Shown piece after piece: positions 1 through 12,200 of a stretch of DNA of 64,000 nt. The stretch's first letter is position 1, and each line of letters opens with the position of its first letter. The translations under genes were made by a program, and so were the position numbers. The DNA comes from Hyalella azteca. Its lineage: Eukaryota; Arthropoda; Malacostraca; Amphipoda; Hyalellidae. Under the pieces are notes generated by a model. The model worked only from the letters and a program-made list of their open reading frames with translations, was not told the DNA's origin and made no database searches. The stretch lies in contig NW_025946789.1 of NCBI RefSeq assembly GCF_000764305.2, positions 273,022 through 337,021 on the forward strand, read 5' to 3'.

Positions 1-18
1 AACCCCTCATCTCTACAG

Positions 19-92
19 ATTGGACTCCAGCTGTCTGTTTTCTGACTACCGGATTTGTCTGAACTCTGAGGGAATTTTCCGAGTAATTTTTG
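19..92 (+). other. Possible upstream exon of the dynein-2 chain gene
   Basis: A pyrimidine-rich AG acceptor at 17-18 is followed by an open frame reading LDSSCLFSDYRICLNSEGIF. A weak GT donor at 93-94 would leave one nucleotide and join in phase with the exon at 480, giving ...VIFG then EVNVYDL. The stronger-looking donor at 83-84 would break the frame. The residues show no clear family match, so this is a weak candidate only. Confidence 0.25.
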
Positions 93-479
93 GTCCAAAA
101 AATTTTACTGTTGTATCTTATTTACTTATATTATGTACTTATTTCCACCAAAATTTCAATGTTTAATGCTTCTTCTAACTTGAAAATGAATGTTTGTTGC
201 ATTCGAAACGTCGTTAATAAAGGAAAACTACTTCCTGAAACTTGCCTTTTTATCTACCGTCAACTGAAGAAAAGTTCCACTCCCTGATAATATAAACCAA
301 CGAATTCTCTGCTCATCGGTCTCACGTGTGTAAACAGTTACGTTTAGCTGCACCTCAAATGAGCTTGTACAACATTATCATTTATTTGATTACTTTATTA
401 TGATAACGTGCCATTTAGCCCATGTCACACCAGCCTAATAAATATCATATATTCATGAAAATTTTATGTTGTGCCCCAG

Positions 480-3400
480 GGGAAGTGAACGTGTACGACC
501 TGTCTGACAGCGAGAGCGTGGCGCCCGTCATGACGAGCTTCTGTGGGGGCAGCGGCGTGTCGTGCCTGGCGTGGTATGGCAACCACGTCAGTGCCCTGGC
601 GGCTGCCACGCAGGGCGGTCACGTTCTCTGCTGGTCACTCAATTATGCCAAGCAAGCCATGACGCTTGAGTCTGCGTTAGTAAACTGCTTGAGTTCATAG
701 TTTCTGCCGCAACAAAAATTGATTCATTTTTGTAGGAATATGCACAGTGATTTTTATTTTATTTGTTATTCATTTATTTATACAATATCACAGTTACTAA
801 TTTTCTAATTCAACAGATTCATCATAACTGAAGAAGACCTTCCCCGCGGTCACCGCCCTGGTATCAACAGCAGGTCTCCTGAGGGCGGCGTGGGCATCAC
901 GTCTTTCTCTTTCAACTCTGAAGACCCGAGCGTTTTTGTTGCTGCTGTAGAAGGGGGGAGCCTTCTGCTCTGCACTACCCTCAAGCAGGTGACAATTGAA
1001 TGGTTTTTGTTTAGTGGAGATGCGGTACATTACACTATAGGTGCCTGCAACATGACCTAGGAAAGATGGAGCTATATAAATGTAGAATTTATATTGCATT
1101 GTGAAAAATATGAAGTAAACCTTGATATTAACTATAGGCAAAGTTTTGAGCCCCTTCTCTAGTATCAACCCTTCTCTAGCATCACCCCTGCACTAGCATC
1201 ACCCCTTCACTAGCATCACCCCTTCACTAGCATCACCCCTTCACTAGCATCAGCCCTTCACTAGCATCAGCCCTCAGCCCCCTTTTCCTGCTTCACCCAC
1301 TCTAGCACCACCCCTCCTCCTGCTTCACCCACTCTAGCATCACCCCTCCTCCTGCTTCACCAACTTTAGCACCACCCCTCATCTTGCTCCACTCACTCTA
1401 GCACCACCCCTCATCTTGCTCCACTCACTCTAGCACCACCACTCATCTTGCTTCGTCCACTCTAGCACCACCCCTCCTCCTGCTCCGCCCACTCTAGCAC
1501 CACCCCTCCTCCTGCTCCACCCACTCTAGCACCACCCCTCATCATGTTCCGCCCACTCTAGCACNNNNNNNNNNNNNNNNNNNNNNNNNNNNNNNNNNNN
1601 NNNNNNNNNNNNNNNNNNNNNNNNNNNNNNNNNNNNNNNNNNNNNNNNNNNNNNNNNNNNNNNNNNNNNNNNNNNNNNNNNNNNNNNNNNNNNNNNNNNN
1701 NNNNNNNNNNNNNNNNNNNNNNNNNNNNNNNNNNNNNNNNNNNNNNNNNNNNNNNNNNNNNNNNNNNNNNNNNNNNNNNNNNNNNNNNNNNNNNNNNNNN
1801 NNNNNNNNNNNNNNNNNNNNNNNNNNNNNNNNNNNNNNNNNNNNNNNNNNNNNNNNNNNNNNNNNNNNNNNNNNNNNNNNNNNNNNNNNNNNNNNNNNNN
1901 NNNNNNNNNNNNNNNNNNNNNNNNNNNNNNNNNNNNNNNNNNNNNNNNNNNNNNNNNNNNNNNNNNNNNNNNNNNNNNNNNNNNNNNNNNNNNNNNNNNN
2001 NNNNNNNNNNNNNNNNNNNNNNNNNNNNNNNNNNNNNNNNNNNNNNNNNNNNNNNNNNNNNNNNNNNNNNNNNNNNNNNNNNNNNNNNNNNNNNNNNNNN
2101 NNNNNNNNNNNNNNNNNNNNNNNNNNNNNNNNNNNNNNNNNNNNNNNNNNNNNNNNNNNNNNNNNNNNNNNNNNNNNNNNNNNNNNNNNNNNNNNNNNNN
2201 NNNNNNNNNNNNNNNNNNNNNNNNNNNNNNNNNNNNNNNNNNNNNNNNNNNNNNNNNNNNNNNNNNNNNNNNNNNNNNNNNNNNNNNNNNNNNNNNNNNN
2301 NNNNNNNNNNNNNNNNNNNNNNNNNNNNNNNNNNNNNNNNNNNNNNNNNNNNNNNNNNNNNNNNNNNNNNNNNNNNNNNNNNNNNNNNNNNNNNNNNNNN
2401 NNNNNNNNNNNNNNNNNNNNNNNNNNNNNNNNNNNNNNNNNNNNNNNNNNNNNNNNNNNNNNNNNNNNNNNNNNNNNNNNNNNNNNNNNNNNNNNNNNNN
2501 NNNNNNNNNNNNNNNNNAGGTGCTGTACTGCTGCAGGTGCTGTACTGCTGCAGGTGCTGTACTGCTGCAGGTGCTGTACTGCTGCAGGTGCTGTACTGCT
2601 GCAGGTGCTGAACTGCTGCAGGTGCTGAACTGCTGCTGGTGCTGAACTGCTGCAGGTGCTGAACTGCTGCAGGTGCTGTACTGCTGCAGGTGCTGTACTG
2701 GTGTATCATGAAGTAATTTGTTTTTCAATTACAGAATAAAACACTTGAAGCTCGTACGGATTTGCCTTAACTTTGTTAATTGTGAGTTTATGTCATTCTT
2801 TATTAGGTTGAATGCAAATTGCAGAAAATTCTGTGCATTGTCATTGTAGAAGACGCCGCCTGAATCTTATTGATATTGATGATTCTAATCAGGAATTTGA
2901 GAAGAATTTAAAATAAATTAATAATTCAAAATTGATGGAAACCATGAAATAATTTCTCATCGTCTCCCCGTTATCAAGTCTTCATCAAGTCTGAAGAAGT
3001 TCCTTTCGTGATTTTCGCATTTTTCGCAGCCACGATTTTTCACAGCCACATTTCCTCATCTCGACCAAGCTTGTTGAGTAAATTAAGAATTGTTTGTTGG
3101 TATTTAATTAATGAATTATTTTTCGCAGCCTAACCAGCCCGTGGCGACGCTGTACAGCGAGGCGCCCCTCACGGCCGTGCAGTGGTCGCCTGCTCGTCCC
3201 GTCCTCGTCGCCACGAGCCTCTTCTCTGGCCAGGTGTCTGGCGCCTATATCTTATTATTAGTTAACTTTATTTTTGTATAGTGACAACACTGGCACCTGT
3301 TTCTTGTATAGTGCCAACACTGGCACCTGGGTCTTGTATAGTGCCATGTCTTGTATAGTGAAAACACTGACACCTGTTTCTTGTATAGTGCCAACACTGG

Positions 3401-5217
3401 CACCTGTGTCTTGTATAGTGAAAACACTGACACCTGTTTCTCGGATAGTGCCAACACTGGCACCTGTTTCTCGTATAGTGCCAACAGTTTTACTCGATTA
3501 TTGGTATTGGCTCTCAAATGTGTTTCATTATTGAACAAAATAAGGTTTTACCAAAATGTACGGCTATCGTTAATAAGACTTTCTTCATACTAAGCTCAAT
3601 TATGAGTGAAGTAATGCACGAGCACCGAGGCCTTCAAGCACGGAAACTAACATTCATGTTTGTTAAAAGTTCTCCACTGTCGTCATGTTCCCAAATGTTT
3701 TCAAACACTGAACTGTAATAAACTATTATAACTACTATTAATAGTCTAGAATAGTGGGATCGACGTTGAAGATTATGCCAATCTCACCTTAGCTGATTCT
3801 AGGCATTACAAAATTTAGGCTAACTGAATGCTCGAATACGAAATATCGAATTCAATTTTGCTTCCCTCAACACCCGGACACTTCGCCGATATTGGCCAGA
3901 ATTTTTCAAGTGAAACGTATAGTTCACTGCTCCAATCTTTACGCTCTTATGCGCTATGCCACCGAAGTTTAATAGTAATTGTTAAGAAAATAATGAACTG
4001 CCATTGTTTACAGGTGAACTTTTTGGACGTGTGCGCCGTACAGCAGCAGCAGCAGACGCAGGCGGACGCTGCAGGCGAGGCCAACAAGCCGCTGTTGTCG
4101 CTGCCGCCTCTTGAGAAAACTGCTCCTGTGACTGCCATGCGCTTCAGCCATGCCAAGTGAGTTAAGCGTTATCTTGAGACGGATAACAGCATTCATGTAT
4201 TTATTCGGAATAAAATGCTTGTAAGAAAACGTCTGATCTATGAGAAGACTTTAATGACGCGCTTCCATTGGAATAAAATGCTAGTAAGAAAACGTCTGAT
4301 CTGTCAGAAGACCTTAGTCATGCGCTCCTATTCAGCCAAGACTGTTTACTAATTACAATAATTACAACTCCTAAATGACTGAGGTTGTAACTTCTTACTT
4401 TTAGGCAATTATGAGTACCGTACTATTGTTTCATAATTGCTTCATTATGTATGTATTTACATTTGAAGAGACCTTTTTTGCTACTTATGTTGTCTGTCTG
4501 TCTGCATTGGATCAACTTGCTGGTTGGACCGGCTTATCTTGAACGTTTCAACTTGATAATAATTTAGTTATCATGAATAATTTTTGCACAGTCTTTTGAG
4601 TACACAAGCATCTGCTCTATTGGTTTAGGAGAAATGATGTGTAGGCGCTCGTAAATAATAAGCAAGATAATTAATTAACACAGTGATAACTTTCTACCAT
4701 AGCGTTGCTGCAGTAATTTGGATACCTTGCTCAGGTGATTCCTGGTTTGCCTTCTTGATTTTCCACTTCATATTCAATCGTATGTAATTTTTCTTTAATT
4801 AATGTTAAGAGCGTTGATTAAAGCTCTTAACTTTTTTTTCATAACTCGTTAAAGGCCTCGGCGTTTTTGATGATAAGGACATTTCTTCAGACATTATTTA
4901 CAACTACTATAACCTCTGCTTATGACCACCAACAATGACCTTTACATATAAACGCATTTCATTCAACTACTATTTATCCCCATCTCGCCCCAAATACTAT
5001 CCCCACCTGTATTTATGGACCCACAAATCTGACAATTTCATATTTAATGTCTTCAGATTCCAGAATTTCTAACTCCTCCCACAGTTCAACGTTGCTGGCG
5101 GCAGGCGACAGCTTGGGGCGCGTGCGGGTCTGGCGGTTGCCCACTAACGTGGTCTCCCCTCACACCGCCGACTTCCCGCGCCTTAAAGCTGCACTTGAGC
5201 GCGACGCTGAACTCTAA
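480..5217 (+). CDS. DYNC2I2: Dynein-2 intermediate chain, WDR34/DYNC2I2-like, 3' part
   Basis: Five exons are visible: 480-675 (or 669), 817-988, 3129-3233, 4014-4156 and 5085-5217 (TAA). Phases agree at every junction. The peptide is a WD40 chain: GEVNVYDLSD and HVLCWSLNYAKQ; then ITSFSFNSEDPSVFVAA; then LTAVQWSPARPVLVATS and VNFLDV; and finally LLAAGDSLGRVRVWRLP followed by a short acidic tail. The last blade with its LLAAGD-x-x-G-x-V-W motif and the WSP-x-RP motif are characteristic of DYNC2I2 (WDR34), the intermediate chain of the dynein-2 motor that drives retrograde intraflagellar transport in cilia. The 5' exons lie left of the window. A polyglutamine run (QQQQQ) in exon 4014-4156 is lineage-specific. 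The other dynein-2 chain, WDR60, is the main alternative. The blade expected between exons 817-988 and 3129-3233 is not visible and may lie in the assembly gap 1565-2517. Confidence 0.72.
1168..1564. repeat. Two intronic minisatellites (17-bp, then about 32-bp)
   Basis: Core CACTAGCATCACCCCTT repeats about seven times. It grades into a roughly 32-bp unit with core CACTCTAGCACCACCCCTC, which runs into the assembly gap. Confidence 0.9.
1565..2517. other. Assembly gap inside a minisatellite-bearing intron
   Basis: 953 Ns flanked by two different tandem arrays, so the gap probably reflects repeat collapse. It sits in the dynein-2 chain intron 989-3128 and could hide an exon. Confidence 0.95.
2518..2703. 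repeat. 17-bp minisatellite
   Basis: About 11 copies with core AGGTGCTGTACTGCTGC. Because 17 is not a multiple of three, the low-complexity open frames that cross it are artefacts. Confidence 0.9.
3270..3488. repeat. About 30-bp minisatellite downstream of a donor
   Basis: Seven or so copies with core TATAGTGCCAACACTGGCAC, starting about 35 bp after the splice donor at 3234. Confidence 0.85.
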
Positions 5218-7203
5218 TCCGTTACGCTTCACTAATTGCGGGTAGATTACCACAGTACCTCTTTCTAAGGGTAATAGACGAGTGAAAATATTGCTGAAAA
5301 TATTGCTGGTGTTTGACTTAGGCACGTATATCAATATTGACAGCATTAAGATAAATCAATCCGTTGATCTTCACTAATTGCGGGTAGATTACCACATTAC
5401 CTCTTTCTGGGGGTAATGGACGAGTGAAAATACGGTTGGTGTTTGACTTAGGCACGTATATCATTATTAATAGACAGCATTTGGATAAATCATATTTTAG
5501 GTCAAACTAGTTAACAAGATGAGAAACTGGGTCATAACTCCGTTAATATAACGGCATCACTTGAGTGCCGAAATTGATCTATGGTTTAATCTGCTGTGAT
5601 GCAACTACTCTACTAATTCGCCCTCAATAGATCTAGTTTTGTTTTATTGCAATTTTATAACTGATTTCGAGTTTTGCACGTTTTAAAAACATATACACAA
5701 GGTTTGGAAGTATTAATAGCGGCACTTAATTCGACAAGTCTCTTTTTGTCGTTGGAAAAGCACTGTAACTGGCCAGGATTCTCATTTGAAACGTCAACTG
5801 AACTATAATGCCACATGGCTTACGCTTCGTGCCTTCTAGCCAGCATTCACAACTCTTTGCATTGGTTGCAATGTTTAGGAAACATGTTTTACTCTATGCA
5901 AGTTTCGCACATTCATAGATTTATGGACGCACAAATCTAACGCTTTCGTATTCTATGTCTTAGATTCCAGAATTTCTAACTTCTCCCATAGACGTGCAAT
6001 GATTGCCAGGGACTGGAATGCACTCGTTCCATTCTAGAAATTTCCAGTATTTCAGTCTCAAATAATTTTCCTCGCGTTAGAAAACTTTTTCATCGTGTGT
6101 GTTGGTCATGTTGACGCTTGCAACAAATTCTCATCGTCAGTTATTGCGTACCACTGAACTGCTATCGTTATGAACTCGACGAGTTGCATACTTCATTTCC
6201 GTCCCAATCGTCTTATTACTGTGATACATGGAATGTTTAAATATTCCATATTCTTTATACTAGTCAGGTATGATTCCAGCGCAGAGTTCATTGACCTAAG
6301 CCGACCAATTTAGTAGATAAAACATTATATATGCTGTCAAGTATTCAATTTCTATATTACTATCAATGTGTGCATTTTTCTTTTGTTATATAAGCACATT
6401 TAAAATCACGTCGGAATGTTTTATTTTCCAGGTGTATATTTGTTGCAAGGGATATTTGGAAGCGTGGTGATGAACCAAATAACAGTGAACAACAGGCCGT
6501 GAGCAAAACAATGCAAAAGGTGCTTAGTCCATGTACTACATAATGCACGTAGTTAGACAGTAAGGGAAGGAAGGAAGCTGAGTTTACAACGCCAAGTTAT
6601 TTACAATAGTGAATGCAGTGAACGGCGAAATTTGACGGATAAAGGTTGACATTTCTTTACGTTTCTAATCTCTCGCCCTACCCCCAAAAACTAATCATGC
6701 ATTAAAATTAATGCATTGTTTTACTTCCAGCTTCTTCTTAACTCGGATTTGTTCTGATGCCTACCGAAGTAAATGAAAGTAGCGATGCTGTCGGGTACAA
6801 GATATAATTTTGTAATTTGTATACCCACACTAAGTAAGTTGAAACATTTCTTATAATAAATAATGGCCTTGATTAGATCCATTAAGAAAATTTTGGGTAA
6901 AATGCTTGAAAATGACGAAGCTCAACACGTAAGTGCAGCACGACCCACTAGCGCTGGCAGATGGCCTAAAAACTGACAAGTCGGCGGATGAAAAATCCTA
7001 TTATTCAAAATGTATTATTCAGATTTGTAGGTTCCCGTGCAAAAATTCCATTTTTCTTTCCTTACATTTTAAAGATTAGTCAGGTAGTTTTGCCATCATA
7101 TATTTTTTGTAGACAAACACAGAAAAAAAAGTAAATTGCGGAACTGCTCCGAAAAAAAGACCCTTCAACTCACTGGCGGGCCGTGCCACACTTAACGTGT
7201 TAA

Positions 7204-7469
7204 GGTACCCACACAGTGAAAGCAGGTTGCCAGCGTGCTGGTTACCTGCTGAGGCTGGCGCCTGAAACAAGCGCGAGAGGTTCACAGAGGAAGCAGGTTG
7301 CCAGCGTGCTGGTTACCTGCTGAGGCTGGCGCCTGAAACTGAAATAAATAGGCCTGGCGCTGGCCTATTCGTACAGGTTTTCACTGTGAACACTTATATT
7401 TTTATCCTATGTTCATTCTTGTGGCAGGTTGCCCGCACGGGCAAACCTGCTTTCACTATGTGCGTACCC
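7204..7469. mobile_element. TTAA-flanked TIR element (piggyBac-type MITE)
   Basis: A 266-bp element flanked on both sides by TTAA (7200-7203 and 7470-7473). The ends are inverted: the left reads GGTACCCACACAGTGAAAGC and the complement of the right reads GGGTACGCACATAGTGAAAG. A 50-bp segment is duplicated inside. A TTAA target duplication is the signature of piggyBac-like transposons. The element is too short to encode a transposase. Confidence 0.7.
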
Positions 7470-7894
7470 TTAAGCCCGGCAGCAAGACCACCACAACGTC
7501 ATTACATGGCTTCATAGTACTTACGATTCTTAAGTAATTTAAAGGTACTCGAGGTGATCAAAATTACCTTTAATCAATTTGATTGATGACGGGAGGATTA
7601 TGCTATTTTTTACTATCTGGTACCTGACAAAGAGAGAATCTTGTCTTGATCACAATAAAATTATTAATTAATTAATATTATCACCCGTAATACATATTGC
7701 GGGCGATGCTCCGGGACTTTAACAAAAGCTGTCGTAGTATTTCAAGGTGCATCTAAGGCGAACGATCGTCAAAGGCGAGTATAATTCTCATTTGACAGAG
7801 AAGCATTTAGTGCGGTTTGAATACTCGAGGAAAATAATAGGGCACATTCATCACTGTCGCTTCGGCACAACTTTTTAGTTGAACTAACTTCTTA

Positions 7895-8040
7895 CTGGGC
7901 GTTGTGAGAGGCTTTAGACTGTTTACTGGGCGTAATAAGTGGCTTTAGACTGTTTACTGGGCGTTATTAGAGGCTTTAGACTTTACTGGGCGTTGTAAGA
8001 GGCTTTAGACTGTTTACTGGGCGTTATTAGTGGCTCAGTC
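7895..8040. repeat. About 31-bp minisatellite
   Basis: Five copies with core GGCTTTAGACTGTTTACTGG. Confidence 0.85.
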
Positions 8041-8585
8041 TGTTTCTTACGAGATGAATAATACCTACAAAAGTGAATCAAATGTTAGTAGTCCAGAATG
8101 GAAAAATAATTTCCAAAGTTTTAAATTAGCTCCACATTGAGCTCTGTCGCTAATATGGCGAAGACGTACACGGATGACATTCAATTACCCAGTCCTAATT
8201 GAAAATCAATTCCAAAACAATCACTGGTCTATACAAAGCTAAACCCAGTCAGAAAAACGATTTCCAAATCAAGTGAAGATAAAAATGTCTTCTTGTATGG
8301 CGAAGACCTCAGGAGAGAATAACCTGATAGTGCACAAACTTTCTATGCCCGCAAGACGTGCTTCTTAACAAAGCAAACAATAAACAACAGCACAAGATAA
8401 GAGAAGGGCGGCGGTATAACAAACGCTTAGGATTAGTTTACATACAAACACGTAAATTAAAATTGCACGAATAAATTCTTTGCCTTACTATAAACGTTTC
8501 TTAATCAAACCTAGGTTAATGCGGTAATAGGGCATCACGTACAAACCTCTCCTCGAGGAGATCAATATCTGCTTCATTACAACAA

Positions 8586-8905
8586 GTCACGCTGAATTAA
8601 TCCATGTATGGAGCTCACGTTGAATTAATCCATGTATGGAGCTCACGTTGAATTAATTCATGTACATGTATGGAGCTCACGTTGAATTAATCCATGTATG
8701 GAGCTCACGTTGAATTAATCCATGTATGGAGCTCACGTTGAATTAATCCATGTATGGAGCTCACGTTGAATTAATTCATGTATGGAGCTCACGTTGAATT
8801 AATCCATGTATGGAGCTCACGTTGAATTAATCCATGTATGGAGCTCACGTTGGATTAATCCATGTATGGAGCTCACGTTGAATTAATCCATGTATGGAGC
8901 TAACA
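8586..8905. repeat. 28-bp minisatellite
   Basis: About 11 near-identical copies with core GGAGCTCACGTTGAATTAAT. Confidence 0.92.
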
Positions 8906-9265
8906 AAACTGTGCCCTCGCGTAGGAGATAGGAGGCTCAATTGGCACTGAGTCACTAAATGAACTATGGGACCTGTTCACTGACTTAGACTTGTCAGAGG
9001 TTGTTATTATTAATATGCCGGCTAGTTTGACAAAAATATTAAAAAAAAACAAGTCATTCTTGATATTAACGTTGAAACGTATCAACAAAAGAAGCACTTA
9101 TTTCTTGTATTAGTTCACTGGTAAATATTCTAGCTCCTCCTGCGCGGTAATATGCCGGCTGGTTTGACAAAACTATTAAAAAAAACAAGCCATTCTTCTT
9201 ATTAATGTTGAAACGTATCAACAAAAGAAGCACTTATTTCTAGCATTATTTCACTGGTAATTATT

Positions 9266-12200
9266 CTAGCTTCTGCTGCGCGGTATGAAAGTCGGAGCAG
9301 TTTTTCCAGTTTGGTTTTTTGCGTCGCGTATCTCGTAGGCGGCGACGAGGGTGAGGAGCTTGAGGGCGAAGTCGCGCAGGAAAGGCGCGCTGGAGGGCGC
9401 GTCGTCGCGCAGGGTCAGCAGCAGTTCAGGGATGCCTTCACGGATGAGCATGGGGCAGTAGTAGTCGCCTGTACCAGCGGAAAAAGTTATGAAGAACTCG
9501 GAGTAATGATTAAAATATTAGATTACCATGTGATGTCTCGCCTAACTTGCACGTATATCTAATGATGACCGGGCAGTAAAAATACTTGCAAATGCGCTAA
9601 TAATATTTAAATAATATTAATAGCGAATTCATAGAGATTACAGCTACGTAAATCATCTAAACGATGTTCTAACGAGGTTTCGTACAGGTAATCATGTAGA
9701 AAATGTAGCAATCATGAGCGATATGAGACGATGGTCAAAATGATGTGGCAAGCTTGCTGTCAAAAAACTTTCCTACTAACTTCTGGTATGTGAACATTGC
9801 CGAATCGAATGTGTCCCTGGAAGAAGTATACATTTTGAATTTTTAAAAACGTTCAAACTAAAAAACTGGGAAGCAGTATTTCTTCCTCAATCACTAGAAG
9901 ATAATCAATTGATGTTTTATGGAAAAACACTTGAATTAATACTTACGTTTACGAAAATAACTAAGAAGCAAGATACGTTTACAGAAATAACTTAGAAGCA
10001 AGTTACGTTTATAAAAACAAATTTGAAGCAAATTATGTGAACAGAAATAACTTTGAACCAAGTTACGTTTACAGCAATAACTTTGTAGCAAGTAAGGTTT
10101 ACAGAAATAACTTTGTAGCAAGATACATTTACAGAAATAACTTTGTAGCAAGATACATTTACAGAAATAACTTTGTAGCAAGTTACGTTTACAGAAATAA
10201 CTTGGAAGTAAGTAAGTTAGTTGAAGGCTAAGTCCTCACTGTTATTAGAGGTGACGTGATGCAGCGCCCAGAGCGCCCAGAGCTGCACGTAGGGGGCACC
10301 GGACGCATGCAGCAGCGGCAGGAACGGCTGGAAGGATTTGTAGGCAACCATCTCCTCTATAGGACACTCCCAGCCTAGCACCGCGTCACCCTGCACCAAA
10401 AATAGACCAATTGCTGTCTGATGTAGACCAATTGCTGTCTGATGTAGACCAATTACTGTCTGATGTAGACCAATATACTCTCTGATGTAGACCAATTACT
10501 GCCTGATATGGACCGATTACTGTCTGATGTAGACCAATTACTGTCTGATGTAGACCAATTGCACACGACGATTGGCACACGATTGTAGCTGCAGGCACAC
10601 GACGCCGTCAGAGTCGGACTCACGAAGCCACTCAGTTTTTTTTTCTATTTAAAATATTTTATAATTTTATTAATAATAATGTAGCTGCAGGCACACAACG
10701 ACTTGAGATTCGGACTCACGAGGCCTCTGAGTTTTTTTTTCTATTTAAAATATTTTATAATTTTATTAATAATAATGTAGCTGCAGGCACACGATTCTTT
10801 AAGAGTCGGACTCGCGAGGCCACTAAGTGTTTTTTTCATTGAAAATATTTTATAATTTGATCAATTATAATGTAGCTGCAGGCAGACGACGCCTTAAGAG
10901 TCGGACTCACAAGCTCGGCCAGGACTTCCTTGTATGGCGCTAATCGTCACACAAAATTGTATTAATTATAATGGTTGAACAAAATATTCATACAAAATTT
11001 AATTAATTATAAGGTAGCTGCAGGCACAGGACGCCTTAAGAGTCTGACTCACAAGCTCGGCCAGGACTTCCTTGTATGGGAGATCATCGGCGGCCAGCCA
11101 AGCGGCCTGCTCAGCACACACGAGGTGGGCGGAGATGCCCGCAGCGAAGTAGCTCACTGCGATGTGCTCAGACTGCAGCTGCCTCCTGCAACACATTTAT
11201 TTCTTGTAAAACTTTAAATACTTCATAAAAAAATATAACTTAGCCTACACCTCATTTATTTCTTGTTAAACTTAAAATACTTCATAGAAAAATATAACTC
11301 AGCCTGCACCACATTCATTTCTTGTAAAACTCTAAATAATTCAAAAAAATATAACTCAGCCTGCACCACATTTATTTCTTGTTAAACTCTAAATACTTCA
11401 TAAAAAAATATAACTCAGTACTGCACCACATTTATTTCTTGTTAAACTTTAAATACTTCATAAAAAATATAACTCAGTACTGCACCACATTTATTTCTTG
11501 TTAAACTCTAAATACTTCATAAAAAAATATAACTCAGCCTGCACCACATTTATTTCTTGTTAAACTCTAAATACTTCATAAAAAAATATAACTTAGCCTG
11601 CACCACATTTATTTCGTGTACAACTTTAAATACTTCATAAAAAAATAAAAAAATATAACTCAGTACTCACTGCAGTGAGTGACAGAGAGCACATTTTCTC
11701 GTCGACGAAAACTTGAGGTCACGGACGGACGGACGGACACACGGACGGACAGACAGACTGACATGGCGAGCATAATAGTGCATTTTTTCCATAAATGAGA
11801 AAATGCGCTAAAAACATATGAACAAGTTTTTATTAACTATTAATTAAATTAGTTTTCTAGCATTAAAAAAGTGACCGCTCAATCGCTCAACGATAGTTCA
11901 CAAATGATAATTATATAGAGTAGATGATAGGGAATTCATCACGAAACTTCAGCATTTGAAATGAACAAGTTTTCAGAAACTTATAACTTATACATAACTT
12001 ATTGAACATTAATTTTCTATCATTACAGTAGTAACTTCCACCAAATTGAAGTTTTAGCGATTAATAAGACTTATTTATACTACAAATAATATGAATTACC
12101 CTATACCACACAATAGGAGCTATACTATAAAATAATAAAGAAGGCTTGGAGGAAAATAAAATAAATAAATGGAGTTAGATAAAATAATCTTTTATAAAAT

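Larger units (their letters stand above)
5218..9265. other. Intergenic region between convergent genes
   Basis: No supported gene. It holds a tandem duplication of about 140 bp at 5218-5500 (core ACTAATTGCGGGTAGATTAC twice) and a TTAA-flanked TIR element at 7204-7469. It also holds a 31-bp array at 7895-8040, a 28-bp array at 8586-8905, and a two-copy repeat of about 170 bp at 8970-9265. The remaining sequence is AT-rich and unremarkable. Confidence 0.7.

Noticed and set aside
1526..2728. Long minus-strand open frames of 383-400 codons
   Set aside because: They cross an assembly gap and a 17-bp minisatellite; translation is repeat sequence and Ns.
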